Positions 9,672 through 19,576 are shown, counted from the stretch's first letter. The stretch is 64,000 nt of DNA from Candidatus Paceibacterota bacterium (GCA_035452965.1 DAOTCE010000022.1:20107-84106), one strand, 5' to 3'. Notes: generated by a model from the sequence alone, not told the origin. A program made the numbers and translations.

Positions 9672-10034
9672 CTATTTGTAGACCTTGGTCCAGGCGGCGA
9701 GTTGGCCGTTGGGGCCGAAGGTCAGGCGCAGGAAGCGGTTGGGCGAGGTGTGAGCGGTAACGGGGCCGGCATAGAAGGGCCAGTAAGGATCCGCGCTTCC
9801 ATAAACATAAGTGGAGCCGCGGCTGACAAGCCATTCGGCAACGACGGCGCCGTCGGCCAGCTTGGCCTGCCGGTCAGGCGGCCCCATGTCCACCACGGCC
9901 TGGTCATAAGTATAGTGACCGATCCGCGCGGGCCAATCCACACGCTGAGTGGCACAGCCCGCCAGCCACAGCGTGACGCAAAGCCAAGCCATGATCCGAA
10001 TAGTCGAGCCGGTGATAGCGAATGCTGTCTTCAT
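9672..10034 (-). CDS. Small lipoprotein of unknown function
   Basis: 120 aa. The N-terminus has a hydrophobic segment ending in the lipobox LAGC (Cys at about residue 27), so it is predicted to be lipid-anchored at a membrane. The mature part contains GHYTYDQAVVDMGPPDRQAKLADG, which is reminiscent of the small outer-membrane lipoproteins of the SmpA/BamE type, where a YDQ.....G.P motif is common, and it ends LRLTFGPNGQLAAWTKVYK. It sits between the hydroxylase subunits and ygeW on the same strand, but 281 nt behind the FAD/FeS subunit gene, so a role in purine breakdown is doubtful. Confidence 0.75.
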   Translation of the reverse strand: MKTAFAITGSTIRIMAWLCVTLWLAGCATQRVDWPARIGHYTYDQAVVDMGPPDRQAKLADGAVVAEWLVSRGSTYVYGSADPYWPFYAGPVTAHTSPNRFLRLTFGPNGQLAAWTKVYK

Positions 10035-10315
10035 GGAGCAATATAGATCTGTGGGGAACTGAACCCCATCGAACGGCCTGCGTCAATGACAGAACACCTG
10101 TCGCCTTCTCATCGCAGGGCCACATCAAGCTCGACAATCCGTTGGCAGGGCCGCCTGGCCGAGGTGCCCGATTCCGCGCAGGCACGGACGCTTCGGCGGA
10201 ACGTCCCTCCTAAACCGGGCTTCATCTTGACGGAGCACGGCCAGCAGAATCCAACCCTCCGGCCGCCTGGCGCGCGGCAGTCCGGGCCAAGGCCCGGTTT
10301 CGTGGTTTCACCGGG

Positions 10316-11761
10316 CTACTCGGGCGAAGCCTTCGCAATGGCCTCGACAATCTGCTGGTAGCCGGTGCAGCGGCAGAGGTTGCCGGAGATAGCGCGTCGG
10401 ATTTCCGCCTCGGTCGGCCGGGGATTCCAATCCAGCAGGGCCTTGGCGCTCAGCAGCATGCCCGGCGTGCAGAAGCCGCAGTGGGCGGCATCGTGGTCGA
10501 GAAATGACTCTTGCAGAGGATGGAGTTTGCCGTTTTGGGCCAGACCTTCCACGGTCAGGACCTCTCGGCCAGCGATTTGTGAGGCCAGCACCAGGCAAGA
10601 ATTGACCGGCGCTCCGTCGAGCAGGACCGTGCACGCGCCGCACTCACCTATTTCGCAGCCGCACTTGGTGCCCATCAACCCCACATGGTCACGCAGCAAG
10701 TCGAGCAGCGTCGTGTTGGCGGGGACTGTAAGAGTGTGCGGAAGTCCATTGATCGTGATGGTGATGGAAGTCTCGGTGGCAGGCCGCGCTGGCCCGAGCG
10801 CGCCAGGGGCAGGCATAGGGGGCTTCGCCGAGACCGCCTCACGACGGTCCGCTCGGCGAGCGGGCCCTGCCAGCTTTGCAGGCGCGGACGATTGGGGCGC
10901 AGGGTTCGCGGCACAGTCCTGCAGTGCCCGCCGCACCAGGACCGCGATTACCGGCTCTTTATACTCGGTGGACCAGCGCCGGCCCGTGGCTTTGATCATC
11001 TCCTCGGAGACCTTCTGGCCGGCGGCAGCGAAGAGCTTCGGCCCGGGCTTCTCCCCGATCAGCATCCGCTCGGCCTCCACCACCCGCTGCCACGTCGGAA
11101 AAGCCGCGCCCGGAACGATCCGCGCCTCGGCAATCCTGCCGCTCTTGTTTATTCGGAGGACGGCTGCCACGCTGAGGCGGGAGATCGAAAGCGCGTTGCG
11201 ACGGCCCAGCTTGATGAATGCGCTGCGCACGCCTCGACCGAGCTTGGGAAATCTGATGCCGGTTAGGAGTTCGTCTGGCTTCGCCTTCGTCTGATAAGGT
11301 CTGACGAACAGGTCCGCCAGCGGCAGCTCCCGACAGTCCGACCTGGACTGCAGCGTCACAGTCGCCCCCAGGGCAATCAGCGGGGGCGCGGTATCCGCAC
11401 ACGCAGCCGCATTCATGACGTTGCCGCCCACCGTTCCACGCTCCCGGATTTGCGGAGACCCGATTGCCGCGGCCGCGACGCCCAACAGCGGGGCGAACTT
11501 TCGCACCACCTCCGACCGCACCAGATCAGCGTGGGTGGCCAACGGGCCGATGGTGATGTCATCGTCCGATTCGGCGATCCCACTGAGTTCAGCCACCCGG
11601 GATATGTCCAACACGATTCTGGGCGCCATCTTCGATCCGCGTCGCAGCTCGATCAGCAGATCCGTTCCGCCCGCCAGGATGCGGGTCTCCGCCCCATGCC
11701 TAGCCAGCACGCTGCACGCCTCAGCGATGGTCTCGGCGGCGATGTATTCGAACGGCTTCAT
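10316..11761 (-). CDS. Molybdenum hydroxylase FAD + [2Fe-2S] fusion subunit
   Basis: 481 aa. Residues 1 to about 285 form the FAD-binding subunit of the xanthine-dehydrogenase/CoxM family (AGGTD near residue 30, TVGGNVMNAA near 112). A Pro/Ala-rich linker follows. The C-terminal part (about 325-481) is the two-cluster [2Fe-2S] subunit, with CGCEIGECGACTV and a following Cys near 365-387, then CGFCTPGM near 425 and CRCTGY near 462. Together they pass electrons from the Mo site to FAD and an acceptor. The order FAD-then-FeS is the reverse of the usual fused order (FeS-FAD) in single-chain or XdhA-type enzymes. The start ATG overlaps the stop of the large-subunit gene by 4 nt, indicating translational coupling. 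Confidence 0.93.
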   Translation of the reverse strand: MKPFEYIAAETIAEACSVLARHGAETRILAGGTDLLIELRRGSKMAPRIVLDISRVAELSGIAESDDDITIGPLATHADLVRSEVVRKFAPLLGVAAAAIGSPQIRERGTVGGNVMNAAACADTAPPLIALGATVTLQSRSDCRELPLADLFVRPYQTKAKPDELLTGIRFPKLGRGVRSAFIKLGRRNALSISRLSVAAVLRINKSGRIAEARIVPGAAFPTWQRVVEAERMLIGEKPGPKLFAAAGQKVSEEMIKATGRRWSTEYKEPVIAVLVRRALQDCAANPAPQSSAPAKLAGPARRADRREAVSAKPPMPAPGALGPARPATETSITITINGLPHTLTVPANTTLLDLLRDHVGLMGTKCGCEIGECGACTVLLDGAPVNSCLVLASQIAGREVLTVEGLAQNGKLHPLQESFLDHDAAHCGFCTPGMLLSAKALLDWNPRPTEAEIRRAISGNLCRCTGYQQIVEAIAKASPE

Positions 11762-14229
11762 CGGTCACCTCGCCCGAGTTTGCAGGAATCCCCTGCCATT
11801 ACATCCTTCCGGACAGAGCCGCGCTCCCCTTTCCGGGTCAGCTTGTGCCCGAGCAGCACCCTTTCGAGCGTAGCCGGAATCTCGCAGATTCGCTTGCCGG
11901 TGGCGTTGTATATCGCATTCACGATGGCGGGCGCCGCAAGTTCGTTGGCGGGCTCCCCGATGGATTTTGCCCCGAACGGCCCCGCCGCGTCCGCGTTCTC
12001 GACGATAATCGCTTTGATCTTCGGCACGTCCATCGCCGTGGCGATCAGGTATTCGTCGAAGTTGACCTGTTTCGGCACCGACGCCTCGTAATCAAATTCC
12101 TCCAGCAACCCGTAGCCCAGCGCCATCGCTACGCCGCCGTAGATCTGCCCCAGCACGGTGCTGCGGTTGATCGCCTTCCCGACATCGTGGCAGGACACGA
12201 ATTCCAGCACATCCACCTTGCCGATCTCAGCGTCCACTTCCACCTCGGCCACATTCGCGCCATAGACAAAAGTAAAGTAGGCCTCTCCCCTGCCCTCCTC
12301 CTCGTGCCAGGATGTCGGAGGGGCCTTATGCCAACCCAGGCCATGCATCGTCTTGCCCCGGCGAAAGCACTCGGCCGCCAACTCGGTAAACGACGCAAGT
12401 CGTTTGCCGCCCCGCTTCTCAATCAGGTAATCGCGCGCCAGGTCGCATTTGTCCGGAGCCGCTTTCACCATGTCAGCACCGACCTCCAGGAGTGTTGCCC
12501 GCACAATCTCCGCCGCCTTTTTCGCCGCCGAACCGCCCATAATAGTGCCCCGCGAGGCCACCGTCGGTCCTGAGTCTGGCACCCGGTCGGTGTTGGTGTT
12601 CAGGAATCGGATGCGATTCATGGAAACACCCAACACCTCCGCCGCAATCTGCGACATTTGCGTTTGCGCTCCCTGCCCCATGTCGGTAATGCCCGACGAC
12701 ACGATCACGCTGCCGTCGGTCTGCACCGAGACGATGGTGCCGGCCGCGTCCACCCCTTCAGCGCCCAGCGACACGCCGCGATAGCTGCAGGCCAGCCCGA
12801 TGCCGCGCATTTTCCGCCCTGCCAGGGATGTGGCAGCGCCCTCGGACCGCGAGCCGGCCGCAGCGCGGTACTTCTTCCACTTCGCCTTGAAATCCGCCGC
12901 CTCAGCAGCTTTGGTCAGCACCTCGCGCAGGCTTACTTTGTGGGTCAGCCGTTGCTGCGTCGCCGTCACCGCGCCGTCCTTGAAACCGTTTTGCAGGCGA
13001 ATCTCCAGCGGGTCCTTGCCCACCCGCTCGCCCAACTCGTCCATCATGGACTCGATGGCGAAGTTCACCTGCGGCGAGCCGAACCCGCGCATTGCTCCCG
13101 TGTAGTTGTTGTTCGTATAGACAGCATAAACGTCTGTCTTGACGTGCTCGCAGCAATAGGGCCCGGTCGCCTGGACCACCGAGCGCCACGTCACGAACTG
13201 GCTCATCGAGGCATATGCGCCCCCATCCGCGATGCACTTGATCTCCATCGCCGTGATGGAGCCGTCCTGCTTCGCACCCCACTTGTAATAGAGCACGTAA
13301 GGGTGCCGCTTGTAGGACTCCAGCATGGATTCCTCGCGCGTGTTGACCATCTTTACCGGCTTGCCCGTGGCCAGTGCCAGCAAAGCCGCCCGGCAGCACA
13401 TGGAGGTCATCACCTCGTCCTTGCCACCAAAGGAGCCTCCCAGCGTGGCCTGGATGATCTCGACGCGGTTGAGATCCAGCTTCAGCGCTGCCGCGACCGA
13501 TCGTCGGGTAGAGAACAGGTTCTGCACGCTGCCGGTCACCTTGACCCCGCCATGCTCGCCCGGCTCGGCCAGCACCGCCTCCGGCTCCAGGTAGGAATGC
13601 TCAATGCACGGCGTTGTGAACTTGCGCTCGATAACGAAATCCGCCTCGGCAAAGCCCTTCGCCACATCCCCTTTTCGCACCGTGTGATGCACGAAAGTGT
13701 TGTCCGCGCCATGAACCTTGGGCGCATCTGGAGCCAGCGCCGCTTCCGGGTCCGAGACCACCGGCAGCGGCTCGTATTCAACCTTGATAAGCCTCAGCGC
13801 GTCCTCGGCGATCTGTCTCGTCTTCGCCGCGACCAGCGCCACCCCGTCCCCCAGGTAACGGACTTTGTCCACGGCAAGGATTGCCTGGTTCTTCAGGACG
13901 ATTCCGATGACCTTCTCGCCTGGGATATCGTCCGCCGTCAGCACCGCTTCGACACCCGCGAGCCGTTTTGCCGCCGACGTCTCGATGCGCATGATGCGCG
14001 CGTGTGGGTGCTCCGCGCGCAGCACCTTGCCGTAGAGTTGGTGGCCGGCGTTGTAATCGGCGGCGAACTTCGCCCGGCCGGTCACCTTGCCGAAGGCATC
14101 CACGCGCCTTTCGGCCTTACCGATGATCCGGTGACCGGTGTTCAATCTGCTTGGTTTGGTTGCTGATTTCAGGCCAACCAGTCTTGTGCAGCACTGTCTC
14201 GAATGCAATGCAAAGTAACAAGCACTCAC
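11758..14229 (-). CDS. Molybdenum hydroxylase large (molybdopterin) subunit, xanthine-dehydrogenase type
   Basis: 823 aa if started at GTG 14229; a TTG at 14145 (LNTGHRIIGKAERRVD) would match the usual family start better, so the first 28 residues are uncertain. Family motifs are complete: GGSFGGKDEV near 265, GAMRGFGSPQVN, SSGITDMGQGAQTQMSQIAAE, and near the C-terminus GAKSIGEPANELAAPAI, whose Glu is in the place of the catalytic glutamate that activates the Mo-OH. The arginine in AMRGFG is as in xanthine-type enzymes. With the FAD/FeS fusion it forms a heterodimeric hydroxylase. Its neighbours (YgeW, PLP enzyme) point to purine or another N-heterocycle rather than CO or aldehydes. The cofactor would come from MoaC/Mog-type proteins encoded at 50.7-51.7 kb. 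Confidence 0.9.
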   Translation of the reverse strand: MSACYFALHSRQCCTRLVGLKSATKPSRLNTGHRIIGKAERRVDAFGKVTGRAKFAADYNAGHQLYGKVLRAEHPHARIMRIETSAAKRLAGVEAVLTADDIPGEKVIGIVLKNQAILAVDKVRYLGDGVALVAAKTRQIAEDALRLIKVEYEPLPVVSDPEAALAPDAPKVHGADNTFVHHTVRKGDVAKGFAEADFVIERKFTTPCIEHSYLEPEAVLAEPGEHGGVKVTGSVQNLFSTRRSVAAALKLDLNRVEIIQATLGGSFGGKDEVMTSMCCRAALLALATGKPVKMVNTREESMLESYKRHPYVLYYKWGAKQDGSITAMEIKCIADGGAYASMSQFVTWRSVVQATGPYCCEHVKTDVYAVYTNNNYTGAMRGFGSPQVNFAIESMMDELGERVGKDPLEIRLQNGFKDGAVTATQQRLTHKVSLREVLTKAAEAADFKAKWKKYRAAAGSRSEGAATSLAGRKMRGIGLACSYRGVSLGAEGVDAAGTIVSVQTDGSVIVSSGITDMGQGAQTQMSQIAAEVLGVSMNRIRFLNTNTDRVPDSGPTVASRGTIMGGSAAKKAAEIVRATLLEVGADMVKAAPDKCDLARDYLIEKRGGKRLASFTELAAECFRRGKTMHGLGWHKAPPTSWHEEEGRGEAYFTFVYGANVAEVEVDAEIGKVDVLEFVSCHDVGKAINRSTVLGQIYGGVAMALGYGLLEEFDYEASVPKQVNFDEYLIATAMDVPKIKAIIVENADAAGPFGAKSIGEPANELAAPAIVNAIYNATGKRICEIPATLERVLLGHKLTRKGERGSVRKDVMAGDSCKLGRGDR

Positions 14230-14415
14230 ACTCTCACAGGTGATTCGTGTCCTGCGGAAGAACTATCCCAAGTGGACTTAACGCCCCCGGCTCTGCACTC
14301 CCTTGAGAAGTAGCGGCAGGCATGGTCAGGCCGAAGTCAAATGAATTGCCTGCCGGTGGGCGAATCGGTTATAAGCAGCCCACGCAGCGGGAACTTGAAA
14401 TCATCAGCCAAATCT

Positions 14416-17400
14416 ATGAGGCATTCAGGCGCAAGGTTCGGGAATTTTCTCCTTGGCGTAGCTGTCATCAGCCTGGTCGGTTGGGCGGGTTCGGCCAGCG
14501 CGCAGTCTGGCGCCCGGAAGGCGGCCGCGGAGCAAATAGTCATCATCGGGTTGCAAGGCAGCGTAGAGGTCATGCCCACAGGCGCAACCGATTGGGTGCT
14601 CACCCAAACCAACCAAGCGCTTAAAGCTGCCTACCGGTTGCGCACCGGCCGCAACAGCCGTGTCTGGCTGCTCTGGTCGGACCACAGCGTGGTGAGTTTT
14701 GGAGAGTCAACCCTGGTCGAAATCCTGCCGCCGCAGGATCACTATGCCTTGCCGGGACTTCACATACTCCAGGGCCTGCTCTCGTTTTTCCATCGTGACA
14801 AGCCAGGCCGCATCCGTGTCATCACACGGGGGGCGGTGGCGGGGGTCGAAGGGACCGAGTTTGTGCTGGCGGTGAATGCGTCGGACAACCACGAGCGCGG
14901 GACGCTTTCGGTGATTGATGGCCAGGTCCAGTTGACCAATGAGCAAGGGACGCTCCTTTTGACCAACAACCAGCAAGGGGTGGCCGAAACCGGCAAAGCG
15001 CCGGTCCGCACTGCCGGGTTCGTCGCGAATAATATTCTTCAGTGGTGCCTCTATTATCCAGCCGTGCTCGACCCGAACGAACTGCGCCTTAGCCCCGACG
15101 AAGAGCAGGCGCTCAAGGAGTCCCTCGCGGCCTATCGCGACGGCGACTTGCTGCAGGCTATGGCCACATATCCTGCCGGGCGCATTCCCGGTTCCACAGC
15201 CGAGCAATTGTATTACGCGGCGCTGCTGCTCTCGGTCGGCCAAGTGGACCGGAGCGAAACAGCTCTGGCGGCCCTGCAACTCGGTGCCCCATCGGAATTG
15301 GCTGAGCGCCTGGCTCTTGCACTGCGCACACTCATGGCTGCAGTGAAGCGGCAGCCCAATCCCTCAACCATGAAGCCGCGGCTTGCCTCCGAATACCTGG
15401 CGGCGTCCTACTATGAGCAGTCGCGCGCGCAGGGTGATGAATCGCTGAAAGTTGCCCTGGACTTCGCCCGGAAGGCCACGCGGCTCTCACCCGATCTGGG
15501 TTTCGCCTGGGAGCGCGTGGCCGAATTGGAGTTTGGATTCGGCCATGCGAGCGCTGCGAAGCAAGCCCTGGACCGCAGCCTCCACCTGGCATCACGCAAT
15601 GCCCAGACCCTGTCCTTGAGAGGCTTTTTGCTGGCAGGGCAGAACCGGCCCCGCCAAGCCGTGGAGTGGTTCAATCAGGCGATCGCCGTTGATCCGGCAC
15701 TGGGTAACGCGTGGCTGGGCCGTGGTCTTTGCCGGATGCGCCGCGGCGACTCGACGGGGGGGGTGAAGGACCTGACGGTGGCCGCCGCTCTGGAGCCGCA
15801 GCGGGCTTTGCTGCGCAGTTACCTAGGCAAGGCTTACACGACAACGGACAGCTATCCCACGGCTGACAAGGAATTGAAACTGGCAATCAACCTGGACCGT
15901 CACGACCCCACCGCGTGGCTCTACTCCGCGCTGCTCAAGCAGCAGGAAAACCGGATCAACCAGGCCATCGGCGACCTGGAAGCCGCCCAGGAGCGCAACG
16001 ACAACCGCAGCCTCTTCCGCTCGCGCCTCCTGCTCGACCAGGATCGCGCCGTCAGCAGCGCCAACCTGGCCTCGATCTACCGCGACGCGGGCATGACGGA
16101 TGTGAGCGTGCGCGAAGCCTCCCGCGCCGTGACCTACGACTACGCCAACGCGGCAGCCCATCTCTTCCTTGCGGACAGTTACAATGCACTGCGCGATCCC
16201 ACCCGCTTCAACCTCCGCTACGAGACGGTGTGGTTCAACGAACTCCTGCTGGCCAACCTGCTGTCGCCCATCGGCGGAGGACGGCTGGCGCAACACGTCT
16301 CGCAGCAGGAATACTCGCGACTCTTTCAAGCCGACGGGCTGGGCATCGCCAATTCCACCCTGGGCCGCTCCGATAACAGCTCGGTCAGAGAGCTAGTTTC
16401 CCAATACGGCACGTTCGGCGGGACCAGCTACGCCTTCGACCTCGATTACCAGAACAGCGACGGGGTGAGGCCAAACAACGATCTTAACAGCATCGAATGG
16501 TACACCACGTTTAAACAGCAGATCACTTCTCAGGATACCATGCTGGCCGTTGTCAAATTCGAGGACTACAGCTCCGGGGACAATTTCCAGTACTACGACC
16601 CCGACAACGCCCGACGCAACTTCAAGTTTGAGGAATACCAGCAGCCCATCGTTGTCGGCGGCTGGCACCACGAATGGTCCCCCAATAACCACAGCCTGCT
16701 GCTTGGCGGCCGCATCGTCACCGAGCAACGCTTTAGCGACACCGCCACCCCCCAGCTCGTACTGATCAAAGACAGTGCTGGCAACGTTATTGCTGCCGAT
16801 GGCGCAACCCTCGATGCGTCTTATCGGAACGATATGGAAATCTACCTCGCCGAGCTGAACCATGTCTTGCAATCGGACCGCATCAGCCTTTCCCTCGGGG
16901 GTCGGTGGCAGGGTGGCTCCTTCGCCGCGGATTCCGTATTCAGCAACCCGGGGCAGCTCGGCTTTCTGTTCAATCCCCAAACCCCGTCCTCCTCGGACGA
17001 GGGCTTCCAACGCCTCACCGCCTACGGCTACCTCACCGTGGAACCCTTCGACCGCCTCTGGCTCATCGGCGGCACTGCTTACGACGACCTCACCTATCCG
17101 GGCAACTTCCGTCACCCCCCCCTTTCGCCAGGAGAATCCCACACCTGCCAGCTCGGCCCCAAAGCTGCCCTAGTCTGGAACCCGGTTTCACTGGTAACCC
17201 TTCGCGGCGCTTATACCAAGTCGCTCGGCGGCGTCAGCGCTGATGAAAGCTACCGGCTTGAGCAGACCCAGGTTGCCGGCTTCCCGCAAGCCTTCCGCAG
17301 CCTGATCTCCGAGTCCATCGTCGGCTCCGTCGCCGCCCCGGAGTACGAGACGTACTCTGCCGCCTTGGACTTCAAATTCCCGTCCGGCACTTACGTCGGC

Positions 17401-17961
17401 ATACTAGTCCAGCGGCTCACCACCGATGTTGACCGCACAATCGGTGTCTTCTCCTGGACAAACGGAACTCCTCCGCTGGCCGCCTCATCCACAACCGAAG
17501 AACGGCTTCGCTACTATGAAGATTCCATCGGCGTCGGCATCAACCAGCTCCTTGGCCGATCGTTCGCGGTGGGCGCAAGCCTCAAGTACGACCGCGTGAA
17601 GTTCAATGACGACCTGCCTGGCGTGCCTGTGTCGGCCCTGTCCGCCGCCGACCGAACCGACCACGCGGAGCTCTACGAGACCACAGGTTATGTCCTATAC
17701 AACCATCCTTCTGGCTTCTTCGCCCGCGCGGATGCGACGTGGTATCACCAGAACAACACCGGCGCTTTTACGCCGGGGCACGGAGACGACTTCGTCCAGG
17801 AAAACCTCTACCTGGGCTATCGGTTCCTGCACCGCCGCGCCGAGGTGATGTTTGGCATCCTGAACCTCTCCGATCAGGATTACCACCTATACTCACTGAC
17901 CGCCTATCCGGAACTACCCCGCGAGCGCTCCTTCATCCTGCGATTGAACTTCATCTTCTGA
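14416..17961 (+). CDS. FecR-domain / TPR / outer-membrane beta-barrel fusion protein
   Basis: 1181 aa from ATG 14416, chosen because it starts a signal peptide (FLLGVAVISLVGWAGSASA); an ATG at 14341 is in frame upstream. Residues about 40-205 are a FecR-like domain (RLRTGRNSRVWLLWSDHSVV, RVITRGAVAGVEGTEFVLAV). About 215-630 is a TPR array (for example AWERVAELEFGFGHASAAK, AVEWFNQAIAVDPALGNAW). From about 640 on the protein consists of alternating aromatic beta-strands and ends RSFILRLNFIF, with the terminal Phe typical of barrels inserted by BAM. No TonB plug domain is visible, so it may be a channel or assembly platform rather than a classical TonB receptor. It is transcribed divergently from the hydroxylase genes with a 186-nt gap. 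Confidence 0.75.
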   Translation: MRHSGARFGNFLLGVAVISLVGWAGSASAQSGARKAAAEQIVIIGLQGSVEVMPTGATDWVLTQTNQALKAAYRLRTGRNSRVWLLWSDHSVVSFGESTLVEILPPQDHYALPGLHILQGLLSFFHRDKPGRIRVITRGAVAGVEGTEFVLAVNASDNHERGTLSVIDGQVQLTNEQGTLLLTNNQQGVAETGKAPVRTAGFVANNILQWCLYYPAVLDPNELRLSPDEEQALKESLAAYRDGDLLQAMATYPAGRIPGSTAEQLYYAALLLSVGQVDRSETALAALQLGAPSELAERLALALRTLMAAVKRQPNPSTMKPRLASEYLAASYYEQSRAQGDESLKVALDFARKATRLSPDLGFAWERVAELEFGFGHASAAKQALDRSLHLASRNAQTLSLRGFLLAGQNRPRQAVEWFNQAIAVDPALGNAWLGRGLCRMRRGDSTGGVKDLTVAAALEPQRALLRSYLGKAYTTTDSYPTADKELKLAINLDRHDPTAWLYSALLKQQENRINQAIGDLEAAQERNDNRSLFRSRLLLDQDRAVSSANLASIYRDAGMTDVSVREASRAVTYDYANAAAHLFLADSYNALRDPTRFNLRYETVWFNELLLANLLSPIGGGRLAQHVSQQEYSRLFQADGLGIANSTLGRSDNSSVRELVSQYGTFGGTSYAFDLDYQNSDGVRPNNDLNSIEWYTTFKQQITSQDTMLAVVKFEDYSSGDNFQYYDPDNARRNFKFEEYQQPIVVGGWHHEWSPNNHSLLLGGRIVTEQRFSDTATPQLVLIKDSAGNVIAADGATLDASYRNDMEIYLAELNHVLQSDRISLSLGGRWQGGSFAADSVFSNPGQLGFLFNPQTPSSSDEGFQRLTAYGYLTVEPFDRLWLIGGTAYDDLTYPGNFRHPPLSPGESHTCQLGPKAALVWNPVSLVTLRGAYTKSLGGVSADESYRLEQTQVAGFPQAFRSLISESIVGSVAAPEYETYSAALDFKFPSGTYVGILVQRLTTDVDRTIGVFSWTNGTPPLAASSTTEERLRYYEDSIGVGINQLLGRSFAVGASLKYDRVKFNDDLPGVPVSALSAADRTDHAELYETTGYVLYNHPSGFFARADATWYHQNNTGAFTPGHGDDFVQENLYLGYRFLHRRAEVMFGILNLSDQDYHLYSLTAYPELPRERSFILRLNFIF

Positions 17962-18148
17962 GCATGCGGGAAGGTGAAGTGATGGAATGGCAGAGTGGCG
18001 AAACGGCAAAGCAATACCCAGGGCCAGTTCCTGGGGGAAGCTGAGGCCCTGGTAAAGCCCGCTCGCCGGGCGCAACTTCGGCCGGCGGCCCCGGCGAAAC
18101 CGCCCTGCCTGGCATCCGTCGCGACCGGCCCGTTCCGGGCCTCCCCGG

Positions 18149-19303
18149 TTACCTGCTCGATTGCCTCGCGAAATCCTCCAACCGCTGCTTTACCTTCTGC
18201 AATGGGCGTTGCAGCTTCGCAAACCGCGGGTCCGCCAGCCACTCCTGCACCACCTGCAACGAAGCCGCGTCCCGGCTGGTCAACGCCGCGCGGTCGGGGG
18301 TGGGCGTCGAGGTCAGGAGATTGTGGGAGATCATGTAATTGGCGTTGGGGAACACCCCGGCGAACTGCGCCAGTTCCGCCGCGCTGCGCCCGGGGGCCAG
18401 CAGGTAACTCTCCAGCACCTGCCGTTGCTGCGGGTCGCGCACGTCCGCGCGGGCGAAATAGTCGGCCCGCGTCGCTTCCCGGCCCTGCATCATCTCCGGC
18501 GCCGCCTCCAGCGCCGAAAGAAGCTGGGACGCGTCGTTGATGATCATCCGGTCCAGGGCCAGATAGGCCGCATGAGACACGGCAGAATTGTCTTGTCGGC
18601 GAACCAGGTCGGCCAGGGCCGGGGCAAGGTTGGTGTCGCCCAGGAACACCGCTGCGTCAAATGCTTCGAGGTAACCCACCGACGGATCCCGCTGCCAGGG
18701 TTCGTATCGCAGCAGCTCGGCGATCTTCTGTCCCAGCAGAGCGCGCCCCGAAGGGCTCGTGTCCCCGACAGCCAAGCTGCGCAGCGCCACGGCCCACTCA
18801 TCCGGCGAATCCATCCGGCTGAGAATGATCCGCGCGTAAGCCGCGGCAGCCGCAGGATCCAGGCGCCCCAATTGGTCCAGCAGGAAGGTCCTCAAAGTCG
18901 GCGCCTCGGTCAGCGAGCCGCCGCCGCCCACCTTGAACCCCTGACCTGTTGGCGCGTCGGCCTTGGAATCAAGGAGCTGACGAATGGCGGCCGCCGTGTC
19001 GTTCGCGGAGCCGCCAAGCAGCGCTTGCCGCAATACTGCCAGCGCCTGCTGTTTCCCGGCCGCGTCGGATGCGTTTGCCAAAGCCACCTTTGCCGCCCGC
19101 AATTGGTCTCCCAGTTCGGCCTTCGCCCCGCCCGCGGCCCCGGCCGCACCCGCCGGTGAAGTCACTTCTTGGGGGAGAGCGTTGGAGGAAACCAGAGCCG
19201 AGCCGCCAGGATCCGTGCCGCGCGACCGCCGCCAAACCACCAGCGCCAGCACGATCAACAGCACAGCCGCACCGCCATACCACTTTAGACCCTGGACGCG
19301 CAT
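18149..19303 (-). CDS. Membrane-anchored helical (HEAT-like) protein of unknown function
   Basis: 384 aa from ATG 19303. The longer frame upstream has no family support, while this start gives a short basic stretch and one transmembrane helix (VLLIVLALVVW at about residues 13-23). The rest is Ala/Leu-rich, with regular helical pairs and repeated -LLD-, -ALRSLAV-, -LALDR- segments, like an alpha-solenoid exposed on the periplasmic side. No catalytic motif was seen. Transcription is convergent with the FecR-TPR-barrel gene. A function cannot be assigned. Confidence 0.6.
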   Translation of the reverse strand: MRVQGLKWYGGAAVLLIVLALVVWRRSRGTDPGGSALVSSNALPQEVTSPAGAAGAAGGAKAELGDQLRAAKVALANASDAAGKQQALAVLRQALLGGSANDTAAAIRQLLDSKADAPTGQGFKVGGGGSLTEAPTLRTFLLDQLGRLDPAAAAAYARIILSRMDSPDEWAVALRSLAVGDTSPSGRALLGQKIAELLRYEPWQRDPSVGYLEAFDAAVFLGDTNLAPALADLVRRQDNSAVSHAAYLALDRMIINDASQLLSALEAAPEMMQGREATRADYFARADVRDPQQRQVLESYLLAPGRSAAELAQFAGVFPNANYMISHNLLTSTPTPDRAALTSRDAASLQVVQEWLADPRFAKLQRPLQKVKQRLEDFARQSSR

Positions 19304-19576
19304 TTCTCTCTGTGACCATGAACTACCACGCCGCCAGCCGCCAGCCAAGTACAAACCCACGGCGGACGTTCCGTCAGCTACCGAGCATCGCCACTCAACC
19401 GCTCTGAGGGTATCCGGTCTAACACCCTGTCTTTGCGTCACTTAATTGCACATCTGCTGCACAAGTTGCCCAAACACGTATAGTTACCCAGCCAAAGTCG
19501 AAGCGATTTGGTCGAACGACGACTGGGATCAGACCGTGGCTCACAAAGAAGCCTCCTCTAGTCCAAACCGGCACCA

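Noticed and set aside
12658..14166. 502-aa open frame on the plus strand opposite the Mo hydroxylase large subunit
   Set aside because: Composition is Arg/His/Leu-rich, with no motif or start signal; the opposite strand has full family motifs. It is a shadow of high-GC codon use.
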